The notes beneath the pieces are model-generated. The model saw nothing but the letters and a program-made list of their open reading frames with translations. It did not search any database and was not told the origin of the DNA. This document shows, one piece after another, positions 44,841 to 56,393 of a stretch of DNA of 64,000 bases. A program made the position numbers and the translations under genes. The stretch lies in NCBI GenBank assembly GCA_020747065.1, contig JAGMVK010000012.1, forward strand, positions 1,426,001 to 1,490,000, written 5' to 3'. Every line of letters begins with the position of its first letter. The first letter of the stretch is position 1. The stretch is from Cadophora sp. MPI-SDFR-AT-0126 (lineage: Eukaryota; Ascomycota; Leotiomycetes; Helotiales; Ploettnerulaceae).

Positions 44841-45584
44841 ATGTCGTCCCAAATTGACATCGTCGCCATCATCACCCCAAAGCCGGGAAAGATCGATAGA
44901 GTACGTACCAGCCTGTCGTCACCATTTTACACGTCCTGTGGTCACGTAATGAGAGGGCTGGACGTGAAAGGGAGAATTACATGCACGGACGAGACTGATG
45001 TGACACTATAGATTGTCGAGCTTCTCTCTGAAGTCTCGCAGTACGTGAAGGCGAATGAACCGGGGACGCTCAAGTATCAGATTACGAGGGGAAAGGATGA
45101 GGTTGTTATGATTGAGAGGTATGTTTCATTCTTCTCCGTCAAATTTCTCCAAAACTTCTCTACAAACACTGTTTCCTATTTGCGATTTTCTTCTTGTCCA
45201 CCTGCTTGAATTTTGAAATCAAATCAAAATAAGGCGAGGGGTGAAGAGAATCGTTGCTACCTGATGTGTTGGAATATACGATAAGCGCCAAGCCACTGAC
45301 TGACATATGCTACAGCTACAAAGACAAAGCAGCACTAGGTGCTCATGGTTCATCGACGACCTTCAAGGCATTCCAGAAGAAGATGCAGGATGAGGATCTG
45401 GTTGGTGCGCCGATGCAGGTAAGATGTTCTACCTACCACCCATCCTTTCACTGGATCCACTTCCTGTAAATGAGAGATCAGGGGAGAGCTTGGATTTTTA
45501 TTTGAAACACAATATGAAGCGATACTGATCTATTGGTAGCTGAAAATGTTGAAGCATGCTGGAGGCTTTACTTCTCGCTTGTAG
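44841..45584 (+). CDS. ABM-domain (antibiotic biosynthesis monooxygenase-like) small protein
   Basis: Four exons (44841-44900, 45012-45118, 45316-45418, 45540-45584) encode 104 residues. It was too fragmented for a long ORF; the frame closes through all three introns (111, 197 and 121 nt). The fold signature is clear: strand IDIVAIITPKPGKIDRIVEL, helix, EPGTLKYQITRGKDEVVMIE, SYKDKAALGAHGSSTTFKAF and a final QLKMLKHAGGF. ABM dimeric alpha+beta barrel proteins oxidise aromatic or quinone substrates without cofactor, or act as small detoxifying enzymes. The substrate is unknown. The gene lies 303 bp upstream of a SAM-dependent methyltransferase on the same strand. Confidence 0.85.
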
Positions 45585-45887
45585 ACATTGTGAGAGAGTC
45601 AGACGAGGGGGGCTTTCTGTGAATGTCATGGTGGACTTTTCTCCTAGATTTGAAATGGGACTCCCTAACTCACTTTCCATTATCTGATTGTCACTTTTGA
45701 CTTTGTGACATTGGAGGCGGCAATGACGTCGTTTGTTGACATGCGCTCTTTCCCAAACATAAACGAGGCGAGATTGCTTCTTTCCTCTCCTTCGTATTTT
45801 CGCTTGCCATCGTCGCCTTTCCTGTTCTTCCAAAACTTCCTCTCAGCACCATTTTCCCAATTACACCTGGCGTGCAAACTGTCCACA
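45585..45887. promoter_or_regulatory. Short spacer / promoter of the methyltransferase gene
   Basis: 303 bp with a CT-rich stretch (45780-45860) directly before ATG 45888. The frame is open upstream to 45705, and an ATG at 45723 could extend the protein by 55 residues, but that extension looks like translated leader. Confidence 0.45.
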
Positions 45888-48202
45888 ATGCCAGGTCTCT
45901 TCACCAGTCACACCGGTGAGGTCTTCTCCCTCGAGATTCCACTAGCCTGCGGGCGACACAACAGCATCTCCGCCGCCGACTACCCATCTGGTATCGATGG
46001 TACATCCCTTCCCATCCGCTCCCTCACTAGTCAAAATCTCACGGTCCCTGATCTCGACAGCACCTTCGACATTCATGATCCATCTGCTCCACCTACTCCA
46101 TCAACAAACACCTCAACTCCAGCATCCAAGCGCCGCACCTCATGTGGTAGCACGACTCCATTGATCGAGATTATTGATCCTGATGACTTACCAAAGAAGC
46201 ATGATGCCCAGGATGAGGCCACTGCATCAAAGGCTGATTTTTTGATCCCTGCTGTGCAGCCTGTGAGCAGGAAGTCTACCAGACGCCGCGGTTCGATTAA
46301 AGATGTTATGTCTCTGGTCACTGTCAAGATGGTATACAATGAGCATGGCGAGTTGGTTGAGGAGAAGGACTTGATTATGAGACCAAAGAGTGATGAGTTG
46401 ACTGTCAAGCAATTGTTGAGAGTCATAAAAAAGGCTTATCATCACGAGGTAGGCGCAATGTCATGTAGAAAACTGGGGACATTACGTGCAAATCGAGAGA
46501 AAGACATGCTGACTGGATGTAGCTCCGAGACAAACTCGGCAAAATCACCACACCACGCGCTGACGGGAAAGCTTCAGTCCTCGTCGACGATGGTATCTGG
46601 AGAGGTCGATTGTCATCTTGGGATTTTAGAGGGCCTCGCTCACCGAAACCATTGAAAGACAACGAGGAATCACCTACCGAAACCCACTCCGTTGCTGTGT
46701 ACCATGGCCCTCCTCGGGTCTTAGAGATTGGCTGTAGTGATGGTAGCTGGTGCTTCAACTTTAAGAAAGAGCAGCCTGATTGGATTGTTGAGGGAATTGA
46801 TGACACAAACCACTGGTCTTGCATTCTGAGAGATATCGTCATGAGGTACATCACGCCTTGGTTCTCTTTGATCTGTACCGGGGCTGATGGTTCATTTAGG
46901 GACTTTATGTCACCCAACACCCTGGCAGATTGCGATGACTACTTTGGAGTCGTTCATACAAGTCAAGAGGCTCCGGAATTCACCATGCGCAACCTCAACT
47001 GTCTTCTGGCACATCAAACCCCTATCCCACACAATCTTTATGAGTTCATCCGTGCTCGAGAGATATTTGATAGAGTTGAAAGCTACAAAACCTTTCTAGA
47101 CAATGTTCGTTCGTGAGTTTTCCCATCCCGAGAGGACTTCTCGTCAACTAATCCTCTCCAGATTGCTAAAGCCGGATGGTGTTGTTGAATTCCTCGAGAT
47201 TGACCCCCGCCCTCGTGTGTTCTCAGGCATTTCGAAATCGAAGAAGGAAGTTGAGAAGCATAAGAGTGTTGCTCAGACGGATTGGACTGATAGTATTGCG
47301 GATCGATTCAAAAATCCTCTTGACGAAGAGCTTGCAACAACTGTTCCTGGGTGGTCCGGAAGGGTGGCTGAGCGATTGAAGGCAAATATGAGACCTCAAG
47401 ATGGAGTCGCGGCTGCTTGCTTGAAGTCTTGGTTGCAAGGTGCAGGGTGAGTGATCTGTGTATCTTCGATTGGCAATGTCTGATACGGGATGATAGCTTC
47501 TGGGACGTGAAGCAGATCGTTCTACCTATACCCGTCGGAGGCAACACACGATCTGGTCAGCTTCTAAAGGAGTTTGTGATCTATCAAATAGAACTCGAGA
47601 ATTGCATTCCAAAGGTGAAATCCAGGCTCCAAATCCTAGGAAACAGTATTAACTGAATATAGCTCTGCGATGAGTTGCCCAAGGTCGAGATCGCTGAGAT
47701 TGAATCCGGTGCCTACTTCATGAACCTCCATATTGTCACCGGACGCAAGCCATACGATCCACGACCGGGCGACCTCCTCCGAGACGGCTCACGACAGGAG
47801 ATGACAGCGTCGACGTATGATGCAATGGCGAGACACCATGATTCCAAGACATCACAATGGAAGAGGTGCTCACCTAGCATTGCACTCCAACGCTTGTCGC
47901 TTCTCTAACTAACATGTGCCAAGATTCGACCTACATGGAAAACTTACAACGATGATGCAGTCGCTGACCTCTCTCGCCGCTCCAGAATCTTTGAATCAGA
48001 AGAACGGAGATGAAGGACATCTTGCACTCATGAGTCGACGGGTCGATGTGAGTGGGATTGGGCCCAGGTTGAGAATTTTGTTGACTTGTTCTAGGGAAAG
48101 AGTCCGTTCAACGCTCCGCCTTTCGTTGTTGATGCTCAGGCAGTGCAGGAGGTTGCCAAATCTTGCGAGAGTGCGAAAGTCAAACAGTCAAAATCGGAAT
48201 AG
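45888..48202 (+). CDS. Class I SAM-dependent methyltransferase
   Basis: Eight exons (45888-46448, 46523-46845, 46900-47112, 47162-47446, 47497-47614, 47663-47865, 47924-48047, 48095-48202) encode 644 residues. Introns are 47-74 nt. Residues 1-185 are polar and Ser/Thr/Pro-rich, perhaps regulatory. The methyltransferase fold begins around 225: PPRVLEIGCSDGSWCFNF (motif I, a variant of the usual GxGxG) and WIVEGIDDTNHW (motif II). Later strands include NLYEFIRAREIFDRV and LLKPDGVVEFLEIDPRP, resembling LaeA/UMTA-like fungal methyltransferases. The C-terminal 150 residues are less conserved. Whether it acts on small molecules or as a regulator cannot be told. Intron 2 (54 nt) is in frame and stop-free, so retention would insert 18 residues near motif II. 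Assignment to a subfamily is uncertain. Confidence 0.8.
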
Positions 48203-48984
48203 AAGTTATGAGTGGAGGATGGATGTTCCTGGGGAAGACAGATAGATCTGTTTCCTGGGCTGTGAATGCCAGTGCTGATGTTGATGTTGGTGTTTGCTTC
48301 CTTGCTTTGCGATTCAACGGTATACGCTGAGCAACATACCCACACACTCAGCTGGCACTTGCCGCTTTATTCAGATTCAAAGCACTAGTCATATTTAATA
48401 GTTTTCATTCTTTGATTGGTATCCATCCATCTTTCCATGCATCTTTCCATCCGCACTTTCCCACGTCCGTACCCATCACTTCCATGCCATGCCGGCTGCC
48501 AATACCAGTCCAAATATCGATTTCAGATCCAAATCCAAGTAACACCATTCGTTTCCTGAACGCCAACCACTCAATGTGGGATGCATAGCAATGTAAAATA
48601 TCGATCGTTCTTCCGTCATCATCCCGTCCTGTATTTCTCGCTGATCTGTTCTGTTTTCTCTTCCACAAATACCATTTCCATGTCCGAGATACTTGACCCT
48701 TTCAAATTCCTGAGGCTTAACTTGGGCTTGCAAAATTCGTATCTCGTGCCTCCACATCTCCTTATCCCAAATGAGTCGCCCATTTTCATCACATCACAAC
48801 ATCATATCATATCATGTTCACATCTCCCCACTCACTCACTCACTCCTCACTCCTCAATAGCGCTCATCGGCTTCCCACCCTCATGATGACTCGCAACCCT
48901 CACGCTCGGAGGCCTCGCTGGCCTCTCCCTCTCCTTATCCTTTCCTCTCTTCACCCCGGCTCCAGAGGAAGGATTCCGCGCCAG
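48203..48984. other. Convergent spacer
   Basis: 782 bp between the 3' ends of the methyltransferase and MKK1 genes. It is rich in CATC/TCAC runs near 48790-48850. No gene supported. Confidence 0.5.
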
Positions 48985-50680
48985 TCATTTCTCCTCCCAT
49001 CCCCAGACGGTGGCGAGGAAGTGCGCCATGTTGACGCGCTTGGCGCGCATCTCGATCATCCAGGGGTGCTCTAGCATGCGCCAGGGGGAGGCGCGGCGGG
49101 AGGGTTCCTTTTCGAGACTGTGTGGTGGGAGGAGGGTTAGTATAAATTATCTTTCGTGGGATCTCGTTTGGATTTGGGGGTGAAGAGGGGAGGACGGGGA
49201 AAGAAATGGGAAGAGTGGGTAAAACGTACCAGCATTCAATGAAATACTTGAAATTATCCGTCCATTTGATCCCCGCATCTGGCTCATCTTTCAACTTCGG
49301 AATTGGTTGACGCACGATGTATGTTAGGAGATCGATCAGCCCAGCTCGTGGCTGCATTTCCGTCCCATCAGCCGGGAACGGGAATCGATGCTGCGCAACC
49401 TCCAGTAACGTCACGCCCGTAGACCATACATCAGAAGTAATCGTGTACGACTGTCCGGTAATCCGCTCCGGAGCCATATAGTAGGACGTCCCGATAAACG
49501 TATTCGCATCGCCCTTCGTCCCGAACTCACCGCTCACACCAAAATCACACAGCTTGACCTGTCCGTCGCGGCAAAGCAGGATGTTACTGGGCTTTATGTC
49601 GCGGTGGATGATCTTCTTGCCGTGGAGGTAGGTCAGGCCGTTCAGGACGCCCTCTGCGATCTTGCCGAGGACTTTCTCGCCGGTGCGGCCGCCGAGTTTC
49701 TTCACCTCGCGGTAGATGCTGTCGAGGGAGCCGCCTTCGCAGAATTCCATGGCGATGGAGATGGTGGCTGTGGAGGGTTCCACGAAGGCCCCATAGTAGC
49801 GGCAGATGTGCTCGCTGGCACAGTCTTTGTTGAATCCTAGTTCGCGGACGATTTGTTTCTTGACGTCTGGATCGGGGTTTGTGGTGATGATCTAGGGATG
49901 TCAGTTGTGGTTCTGGTATGGCATGATATGGTTTGATTGAATGGGACAAACCTTGAGAGCGAATATCGTCTTTCCGCCTTTTAATACACACTTGGTGACT
50001 GCTCCTCCCGCTCCTTCTCCCAAACTACTCAATTCTTCGATCCGCTTCTCCATACTCGCAACACGCCACCCGTCGTCATCCAGATCTTCCACATCTAGTG
50101 TCCTCCCCCTCTCTAAACTCAATTTATCAAACCCCTCAAGCCCATTCATACTCCCATCCCTCTCCATCCCCACCCCACCCTCACTCCTCTCCGAATATAA
50201 CGAACCCACTGCAGATGAAGGATCCGGCGTCCCCTGCGGCTGCCTCAACCCATACTGACTCGCAAGAGAGAAAGCAGAATACTGCGATCCCGCACTCGTT
50301 GGCCCACTCGCCCTCCCATCCAGCGGCCCAAAACTCCCCGACCTCGAATGCGCAGCACTGCTCTCACTCCCACCGCTCGCAGATTGTCCAGCCGTAGCCT
50401 GCACGCTCGGCCGCCCGTTCTGCAATCCCGACTGCTCGTACGGCGTCTCCCTGCTTCCCATCGGCGTGGCTAGTTGTAGACGCGGTAACGACGGCCGCGA
50501 GGCCATCTGCCCTGGCATTTGGAGGGAGAGTCCTGCTGGACGACCAGCGGCGGCGGCGCCGTCGACGGGTTTAGCGGATGGGGAGGGTGGGATGGCGAGA
50601 CCGAGTCGGGGGGTGCGGGCGCCGCCGTTGGAGCGTGAACCTGGGATCGGAGGGCGGAGGAGAGGTGCTGGGGAGGACAT
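48985..50680 (-). CDS. MKK1: MAP kinase kinase of the cell wall integrity pathway (Mkk1/2 type)
   Basis: Three minus-strand exons (50680-49952, 49891-49230, 49117-48985) encode 507 residues; introns are 60 and 112 nt. The N-terminus [19 protein letters not shown] and the [13 protein letters not shown] motif are characteristic of filamentous-fungal Mkk1, with a Ser/Gly-rich regulatory region to about 210. The kinase domain (about 218-495) has [34 protein letters not shown], the activation-loop [16 protein letters not shown] and the last helix [19 protein letters not shown]. All catalytic residues are present. It should phosphorylate the Slt2/Mpk1 MAP kinase downstream of a Bck1-type MAPKKK in response to wall stress. 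The last exon is needed for the end of the kinase fold. Confidence 0.93.
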
Positions 50681-53600
50681 TTTGGGTGCTTGTTGTTGTG
50701 GGAAGGGATCTATATTGTGTGTTGGCTGGTGATGGTGTTAGCATTGGTGATTTAGCTGGAGCTGAAGTTGGGCTGAAGCTGGAGCTGGAAGAGGGGTACT
50801 TGGGGGCGAGTTGGATTGAGTAAATAGTGAACTGGCATACGTGTTGTGGAAGTGAGGTATCTGAACCTCCTTGTAGAGCTCTATTTTCTCCGTCTCGTCC
50901 TGCTCCTGCTGTTGTGCCTGTAGCTGTCCCTGATCCTCCGTAACCGGTACTCTCTTGTGTGGGATTCTGCTCTTGCATCAGGTCGGTGGCACTGCCGTCC
51001 TGTCCAATCCACCAGTGCAGCAGACCGAGTGCCGGAAAGAAGGGCTATTTGATGATTGACGATTGCTAGAAGATAGAGGCAAGTCGTCAAGGCTGTTGTC
51101 GAGGTAGGTTAGGTAGAAGATTTCGTGATGTTTGTGGTGTTGGATGTGTGGTTTGTCTGTCTGGGCGGCTGCGTCTGTTCTCGTGCTGTCAGCCGTCTCC
51201 CCGGTCCCGCCTTTCTACAGTGCGTTGCGGCTGCGTAACGAGGTGTTTCAAGCTTGTCGTCACCAGATCGGCAGTCAGAAGTAATTAGACCAGGGCAAAG
51301 GGCGGCTACGTGAGGGGTTTATCTGCTGGTGAGCGGAGTGGAAGCAGGTAAATAACTCAGTTGGCGAGGTAAAGTAAGGAGAGAGAAAAGGGCCTTTCCG
51401 GAAGATAAAATGGAAGCTAGGAGGTTAGAAAGTTAGATACAGGTAGATAGTCAGGTAGGTAGGTAGGTAGGTAAGTGTCATGCAGAGTAAGGGAACAATC
51501 ATCTCAGTCCTGTTCTTGGTCTGATCTGTCTGTCTGGTCTTGATCGTTGGTCCAGCAGGTTCAATTGGACGGACTGAGGCCTGTGTTGTCCTCTCCTGTC
51601 CTCTCCTGTCCTCTGTATGCTGTCCTTTGCTGGGAAAGGCACAACGACCCCAGCTCTGGCATGTTGGGGTCTATGCAGGAAGCCTGGCATCAACCACTCA
51701 GGGCTGTTATCGACCCCTGAAGGGGCCATAGGAGTTGCAATTATGCCGGCGCGGGGGCCAAAAATGCAGCCTAGCGTACCCGACGTTAATTCAGTCAGTC
51801 GCTTGCCGCTGTACCGTGCTTGGCTAGTTGGCTGGCGCGTCCTGGCTTGATGCGATGCGATGCGATGGATGCATGTGCATGGCGGGGCTGGCCTCTTCTG
51901 GCTGACGGTTGGACGTGCTTTGGAATCATGGATCAACGATTTTGGTAATGATGGTTTGTGGATGGTTGGAAAGGGAACAATTGAAGGAGATTCGCTTGAG
52001 TAGCAGATAAGTGGGAATGAGTGATACTTAATTTGTAGAGAACCTCTGAAGTTAGACTAGACAGTTTCTGAGCACAGTCTTTGAAAATTCGATAATGACC
52101 GTTTACTTCTCTTGCTCTTCTTGGTGGTCAGATATTCTACATGCGGTCATGTCATGCATATCGGCGTCTGATATTATAACGCGGCAAACGAAAGCTTCAA
52201 GGAAGCTCGGATTGCGCTTCACATTGCTGATCCTACAATAACTCCAAATCCCACAAATCTGTTGTCTATCGTTGAAGTTACTCCGTCCTTCAACTTGAAT
52301 GAGGGTTTTTTTCTCCAGTGGTGCTTGTACAGTACAGCCAATGTTCCCATCTGTGGTAGTCGGTGAAAAGGCTGCAGTAGCTTCACATTAGTCGTCAGCC
52401 CTGAACTCAGGAGAGGGATTTATCGGCACTTGATTGCGAAGGCCACAAAGTTTTACTGTACGTCGTCGTCAGGTAAGGTAAGCAATGTCGTTGTAGTGCA
52501 TCATGTCAAAGCACTTCGTCTTGATAGCCCAATCATTACCTCACCAGACTTTTAATCATCATCATCGTCAATTCTCACTCCCTCTCGAATTCATCTAAGC
52601 CGAGATTCCCACCTGAGTAATATTATCCAAGGCTCAACCCATGCCCCCTCTACCCAAAGCTTCAACGTTTAAGCTTGACCGATCGATATACTTTACCAAA
52701 CTTCCTCTCCCAAGCCACCGTTCCACCAAATCCAGCCATTGTTTCCAGGACTTTCGTCCTGCATGCTGCATCTCTCACCGTTGTTTGTATGTTGACTTCT
52801 CACTGGCTGTCCAAAACATCGGTTCAAGTCTACCTCATACAGAAGGAACGCCTCCAACAGGTTGATTTACCCCTCCATCTTTTCTTTCCTTCAGTCGAAA
52901 ATCAAGACAGCCGACGTCTACGCCTAACTCCTCTTACCTGATACTTTCGACAAATGGGGGATTTCAATTTCACCATCGCATTCAAGATCGCATAACATTT
53001 CATCTCCCTTTCCTCTCAAAAAAATCGCAGAAACTAATTCTCAGCCCAAGTCAACTCCCCAGCAATTATCTATCTGCAAGATCCTACCACCAGCACTCGT
53101 GGCATCCATTCATAACTCTCATCACAGCACATCACATCACATCCCACTGTGCTCTGCTGTGCCTCTCATCAGTCATACCCTCCCCTCCTACTGGTCTCAC
53201 CCCATGCGTTTCATGTAGAGTCCTTCCCGCTGTCACGCATTCCCGTTCGCTCGTTTGTTGGAAGGGGGGTCTTAGCGCGCGGTTACCGAACAACATTTTT
53301 TGGGATTTCCGATGAACCAGCGAATTTTTCCCGACACTGCTCAAGAATTGTTGGATCATGGTTTCAAAGTCTGAGATATCCGTTTTCGTTTTTGTTTTGG
53401 GCGCAAATCATATGATACCAGGGTTTAGTAGGGATCAGATGGAAGCGACACCACGCCGCTCATCAACGGCCGCATGGGCCTCACGGCTCGGCTTCAGATA
53501 AGTAACGGTCGGTACCTCCAGGTATTGATAAGAACACGGGCCGGTCCACTGAGCGAGCGGCATGCTGAGCCTGAGCTCGCAAACCAAGCTGTTCGTGGTG

Positions 53601-54348
53601 TTGCTCATTCGTCATGCGTTACGATGCGAGAGTAAGTCCGAGCTATAACATGATGACTGAGATGAGATCAGATGAAGTTGAATCAGGAGAGGTTTGAAAT
53701 CTGACGAGAATGGGAGTGTAGGCGACAATGGTGAGTGTGTATATACCCTTTATTGTCATCGCTCTGGCGGCTCGTAGGCAGATGCGGAAAGATCCTTAAT
53801 CTTGTTTTATCATTATACCATTCCGTACTTTATCTCACAATCTTGTGTATAACCCATCAAACCTATCTCAGCATTTTCATTTTATCTTACCAATCTCTCA
53901 TCTCTCACATCACTCATCACTCCCCAAACCTCGAACCGCGGATCCCCCGTATTTGCGGGGAACCGACCCCTGTCTCCCCTCTCCCTTTCCAAACTCAACA
54001 TCAACTCAAATCGACCTCGGCACAACTCCACGTCCGCAAAGCTACCTTAGTTTAGTATCCCCCACATGCTCTTGTACCTCACCTCATTCCAGTACATGTA
54101 CCTTCCTGGCCCTCGGCTTCTTCTCTCATGATGTATCTCTTCTTAACTCGACTTCTAGTGGGTGTTTGAGCTTCAACACCACACCACCATTCAAGGGCTA
54201 CATTGTGATGCACTGGAAAGAATTGAATTGCAACGAAACAGCGTAAAAGGCGGCAATCTAGGAAAACCAAGAATAAGCTAACGAGCAAGAGGAAGTTATA
54301 GGAGAAAGGAATCTAGGGAAATACTCCAAAAGAAGAGAGAGCGGCAAC
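50681..54348. other. Largest gene-free region, 3.7 kb
   Basis: Both flanking genes point away from it, so it is a long divergent intergenic region. It contains a GTAG tetranucleotide run (51450-51472), a CCTCTCCTGT repeat (51590-51615) and a CGATG repeat near 51851. There are pyrimidine-rich stretches (52540-53120, 53840-54000) of the kind seen in fungal 5' leaders. ORFs here are low-complexity without domains. No RNA gene recognised. Confidence 0.5.
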
Positions 54349-56275
54349 ATGACCACCAAAAAGTCACCCAACCCCCAGAGCGGGAGCAAAGGCTCCTCGT
54401 ACCACAGCCAGAAAGCAACAGTTGCCGACCTCTCCGTATTAGAGAAATTGGATCTCTTGCCTGCTATCGTCGGTGTTTGTACGTTTCCCTACATTTCATG
54501 TCCCCTTTCTTCCTTCATTTCCTTCAGTCCCTTTCTCTGCCGTCTCGAGAGAAAACCCTCTATCAACCTGGGCATTCACCTCTCACTCGAAGACATGTTG
54601 CGATGTGGATGAGAATTGGCTATCCTTATTTCAAACAACTGTCTGAGGGCTTCCGAAACTACGCTTACTAATATATCTCACAGTGGCCAGCACGGTGCTC
54701 TCCCTCTTCACAGGCGTCTGGAAAGCGAAGGAGAGGAGACCGCAGAGTTATTACCGTTTCGTGGCGCTTACCGGGTTGAGGAGGTTTGTGGAGAGGACGT
54801 CGACGAGACAGCAGCAGTATGTTCCTCTTGTCTCTTTTCTCTCGACTAAAGCTGTTCTCTTTATCTTTTCTTGTTTGTGATTTTGGGGGCAGCTAGTGCA
54901 CAATTTTTGAAGAACTGTTCGTGTTTGTATTCGTCGGCTTTTGGGATTTTGATGTTTTGTCTTTGCGAGATAAGGTCGGTAGGGGTGTGGCGGGTGGGGT
55001 AATGAGATTATCTACTTGGTAGATTCTTTGATTTCTGAACTAGGAAATCGCCTCTATACTTCAGATTATGATAAGTTTGATGGATATACTGTACGGATCA
55101 TGTCATGTTTGAAGCATCGGACCGAACTTTGGAAATATAGTTACTGACACAGATCAAATAGCTTCGTCTCTCCACCAACAGACGATGCCTACGAGCTGGT
55201 CTGTAAAAGAAGAGGTCAGATTCCAAAAAGTGAGATCCTGTCAGATGGGACGCGAGCCCATTGGATTGGAGACAGCAGTGCTGAAAAGGTGGTGTTGGAT
55301 TTTCACGGTATGTTTGTCACTTGATGCTCCGTGTCAGCGTCAACGTTCGCCAGTTTTAGAAACCATATGGATCTCCACGTCCCAACAGAAAAAATTGATG
55401 AGACAGAAGACGATTAAATGATTGCTAACGAAGCATGTTTATACAGGCGGCGGATATGTCATGCCTGCTTCAGAATTCATGGTCGAATTCATGTTCCAAG
55501 TCGTCGACTTTCTCAACAAGAAAGGCAAAAATGCATCTTGCCTCTTCCTCGCTTATGGTAAACAATCCTCCCCTTGTTTCATCCAGAACCTCCTCTTCAC
55601 CCACAAGACCAAAACTGATTTTTACTCCTAGACCTCGCACCCGGGGCCCCCTACCCCCGACAGCTCCAACAAGCCTCGCACCTCATCAACCACCTTACGC
55701 AAAACCTACACCTCTCGCCCCAAAACATAATCCTGACTGGCGACTCCGCCGGCGCGAACCTCGCCCTGTCTCTCCTCTCCCACATCTCCCATCCCCACCC
55801 CTCCCCCACCATACCGCGCGTCACCCTCCCCTCCCCCTTCCTCGGCCTCGTGCTCATATCCCCCTGGGTCAGCTTCGACACCACCCTCCCCTCCTTCCAA
55901 GAAAACGAGTTCAAAGACTGCGTCTCCCAGCCCGGTGGCAAGAAATGGTCTGGTGCGTTTCTGGAGTGCAAGTGGCCGCATGATGGCGCGAAGGATAATT
56001 ATAATGAGGCGTTGAGGGCGGAGCAGGGTTGGTGGGAGGGGTTGCCTGTTGATGAGGTTTTTGTGGTGTGTGGCAGTGAGGAGGTGTTGAGGGATGGGAT
56101 TGTGGAGTTTGAAAGGAAGTTGAGAGGGGGGCTCGGGAAGGAGAGGGTGAAGATGATGGTTGTGAGGGGGGAGTATCATGATCAGCCGAATATTGATTTG
56201 CAGATTGGGTATAAGGAGAAGGATGAGGGGGAGACGGCGAAGTTGATTAAGAGTTGGATTGCGAGTAAATTGTGA
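54349..56275 (+). CDS. Alpha/beta hydrolase fold-3 (steryl/lipid esterase-like) protein
   Basis: Five exons (54349-54478, 54684-54816, 55162-55307, 55447-55557, 55632-56275) encode 387 residues; introns are 205, 345, 139 and 74 nt, long for this window. The N-terminus is polar, followed by a hydrophobic helix (LPAIVGVLASTVLSLFTG, about 37-54) that may anchor it in a membrane. The hormone-sensitive-lipase family oxyanion motif HGGGYVMPA is restored by the third splice. The nucleophile elbow is GDSAGANL, the acid is probably in LPVDEVFVVCGSEEVLRDG, and the His in GEYHDQPN. It likely hydrolyses acetyl or acyl esters of hydrophobic substrates. The first exon and intron 2 are the least secure parts. 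Confidence 0.85.
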
Positions 56276-56393
56276 CGGGCCCATGTATATAAGTGCAAAA
56301 GGGAGATGTGTACTGAGAAGAACGCAAACGCCCAGACAATACACAGCAGACGGAGGTATGTCAGCAAGACAATGTCTTCTGTATCAAGGAAAT

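Noticed and set aside
44212..44982. Minus-strand ORFs inside the GH5 and ABM region
   Set aside because: Antisense shadows of the GH5 coding exons; coordinates here only mark the zone.
51440..51480. GTAG repeat considered as a telomere-like or CRISPR repeat
   Set aside because: A simple tetranucleotide microsatellite without spacers; not telomeric TTAGGG.
52641..54246. Several 70-130-codon ORFs in the MKK1 upstream region
   Set aside because: Pyrimidine-tract translations with no recognisable family.
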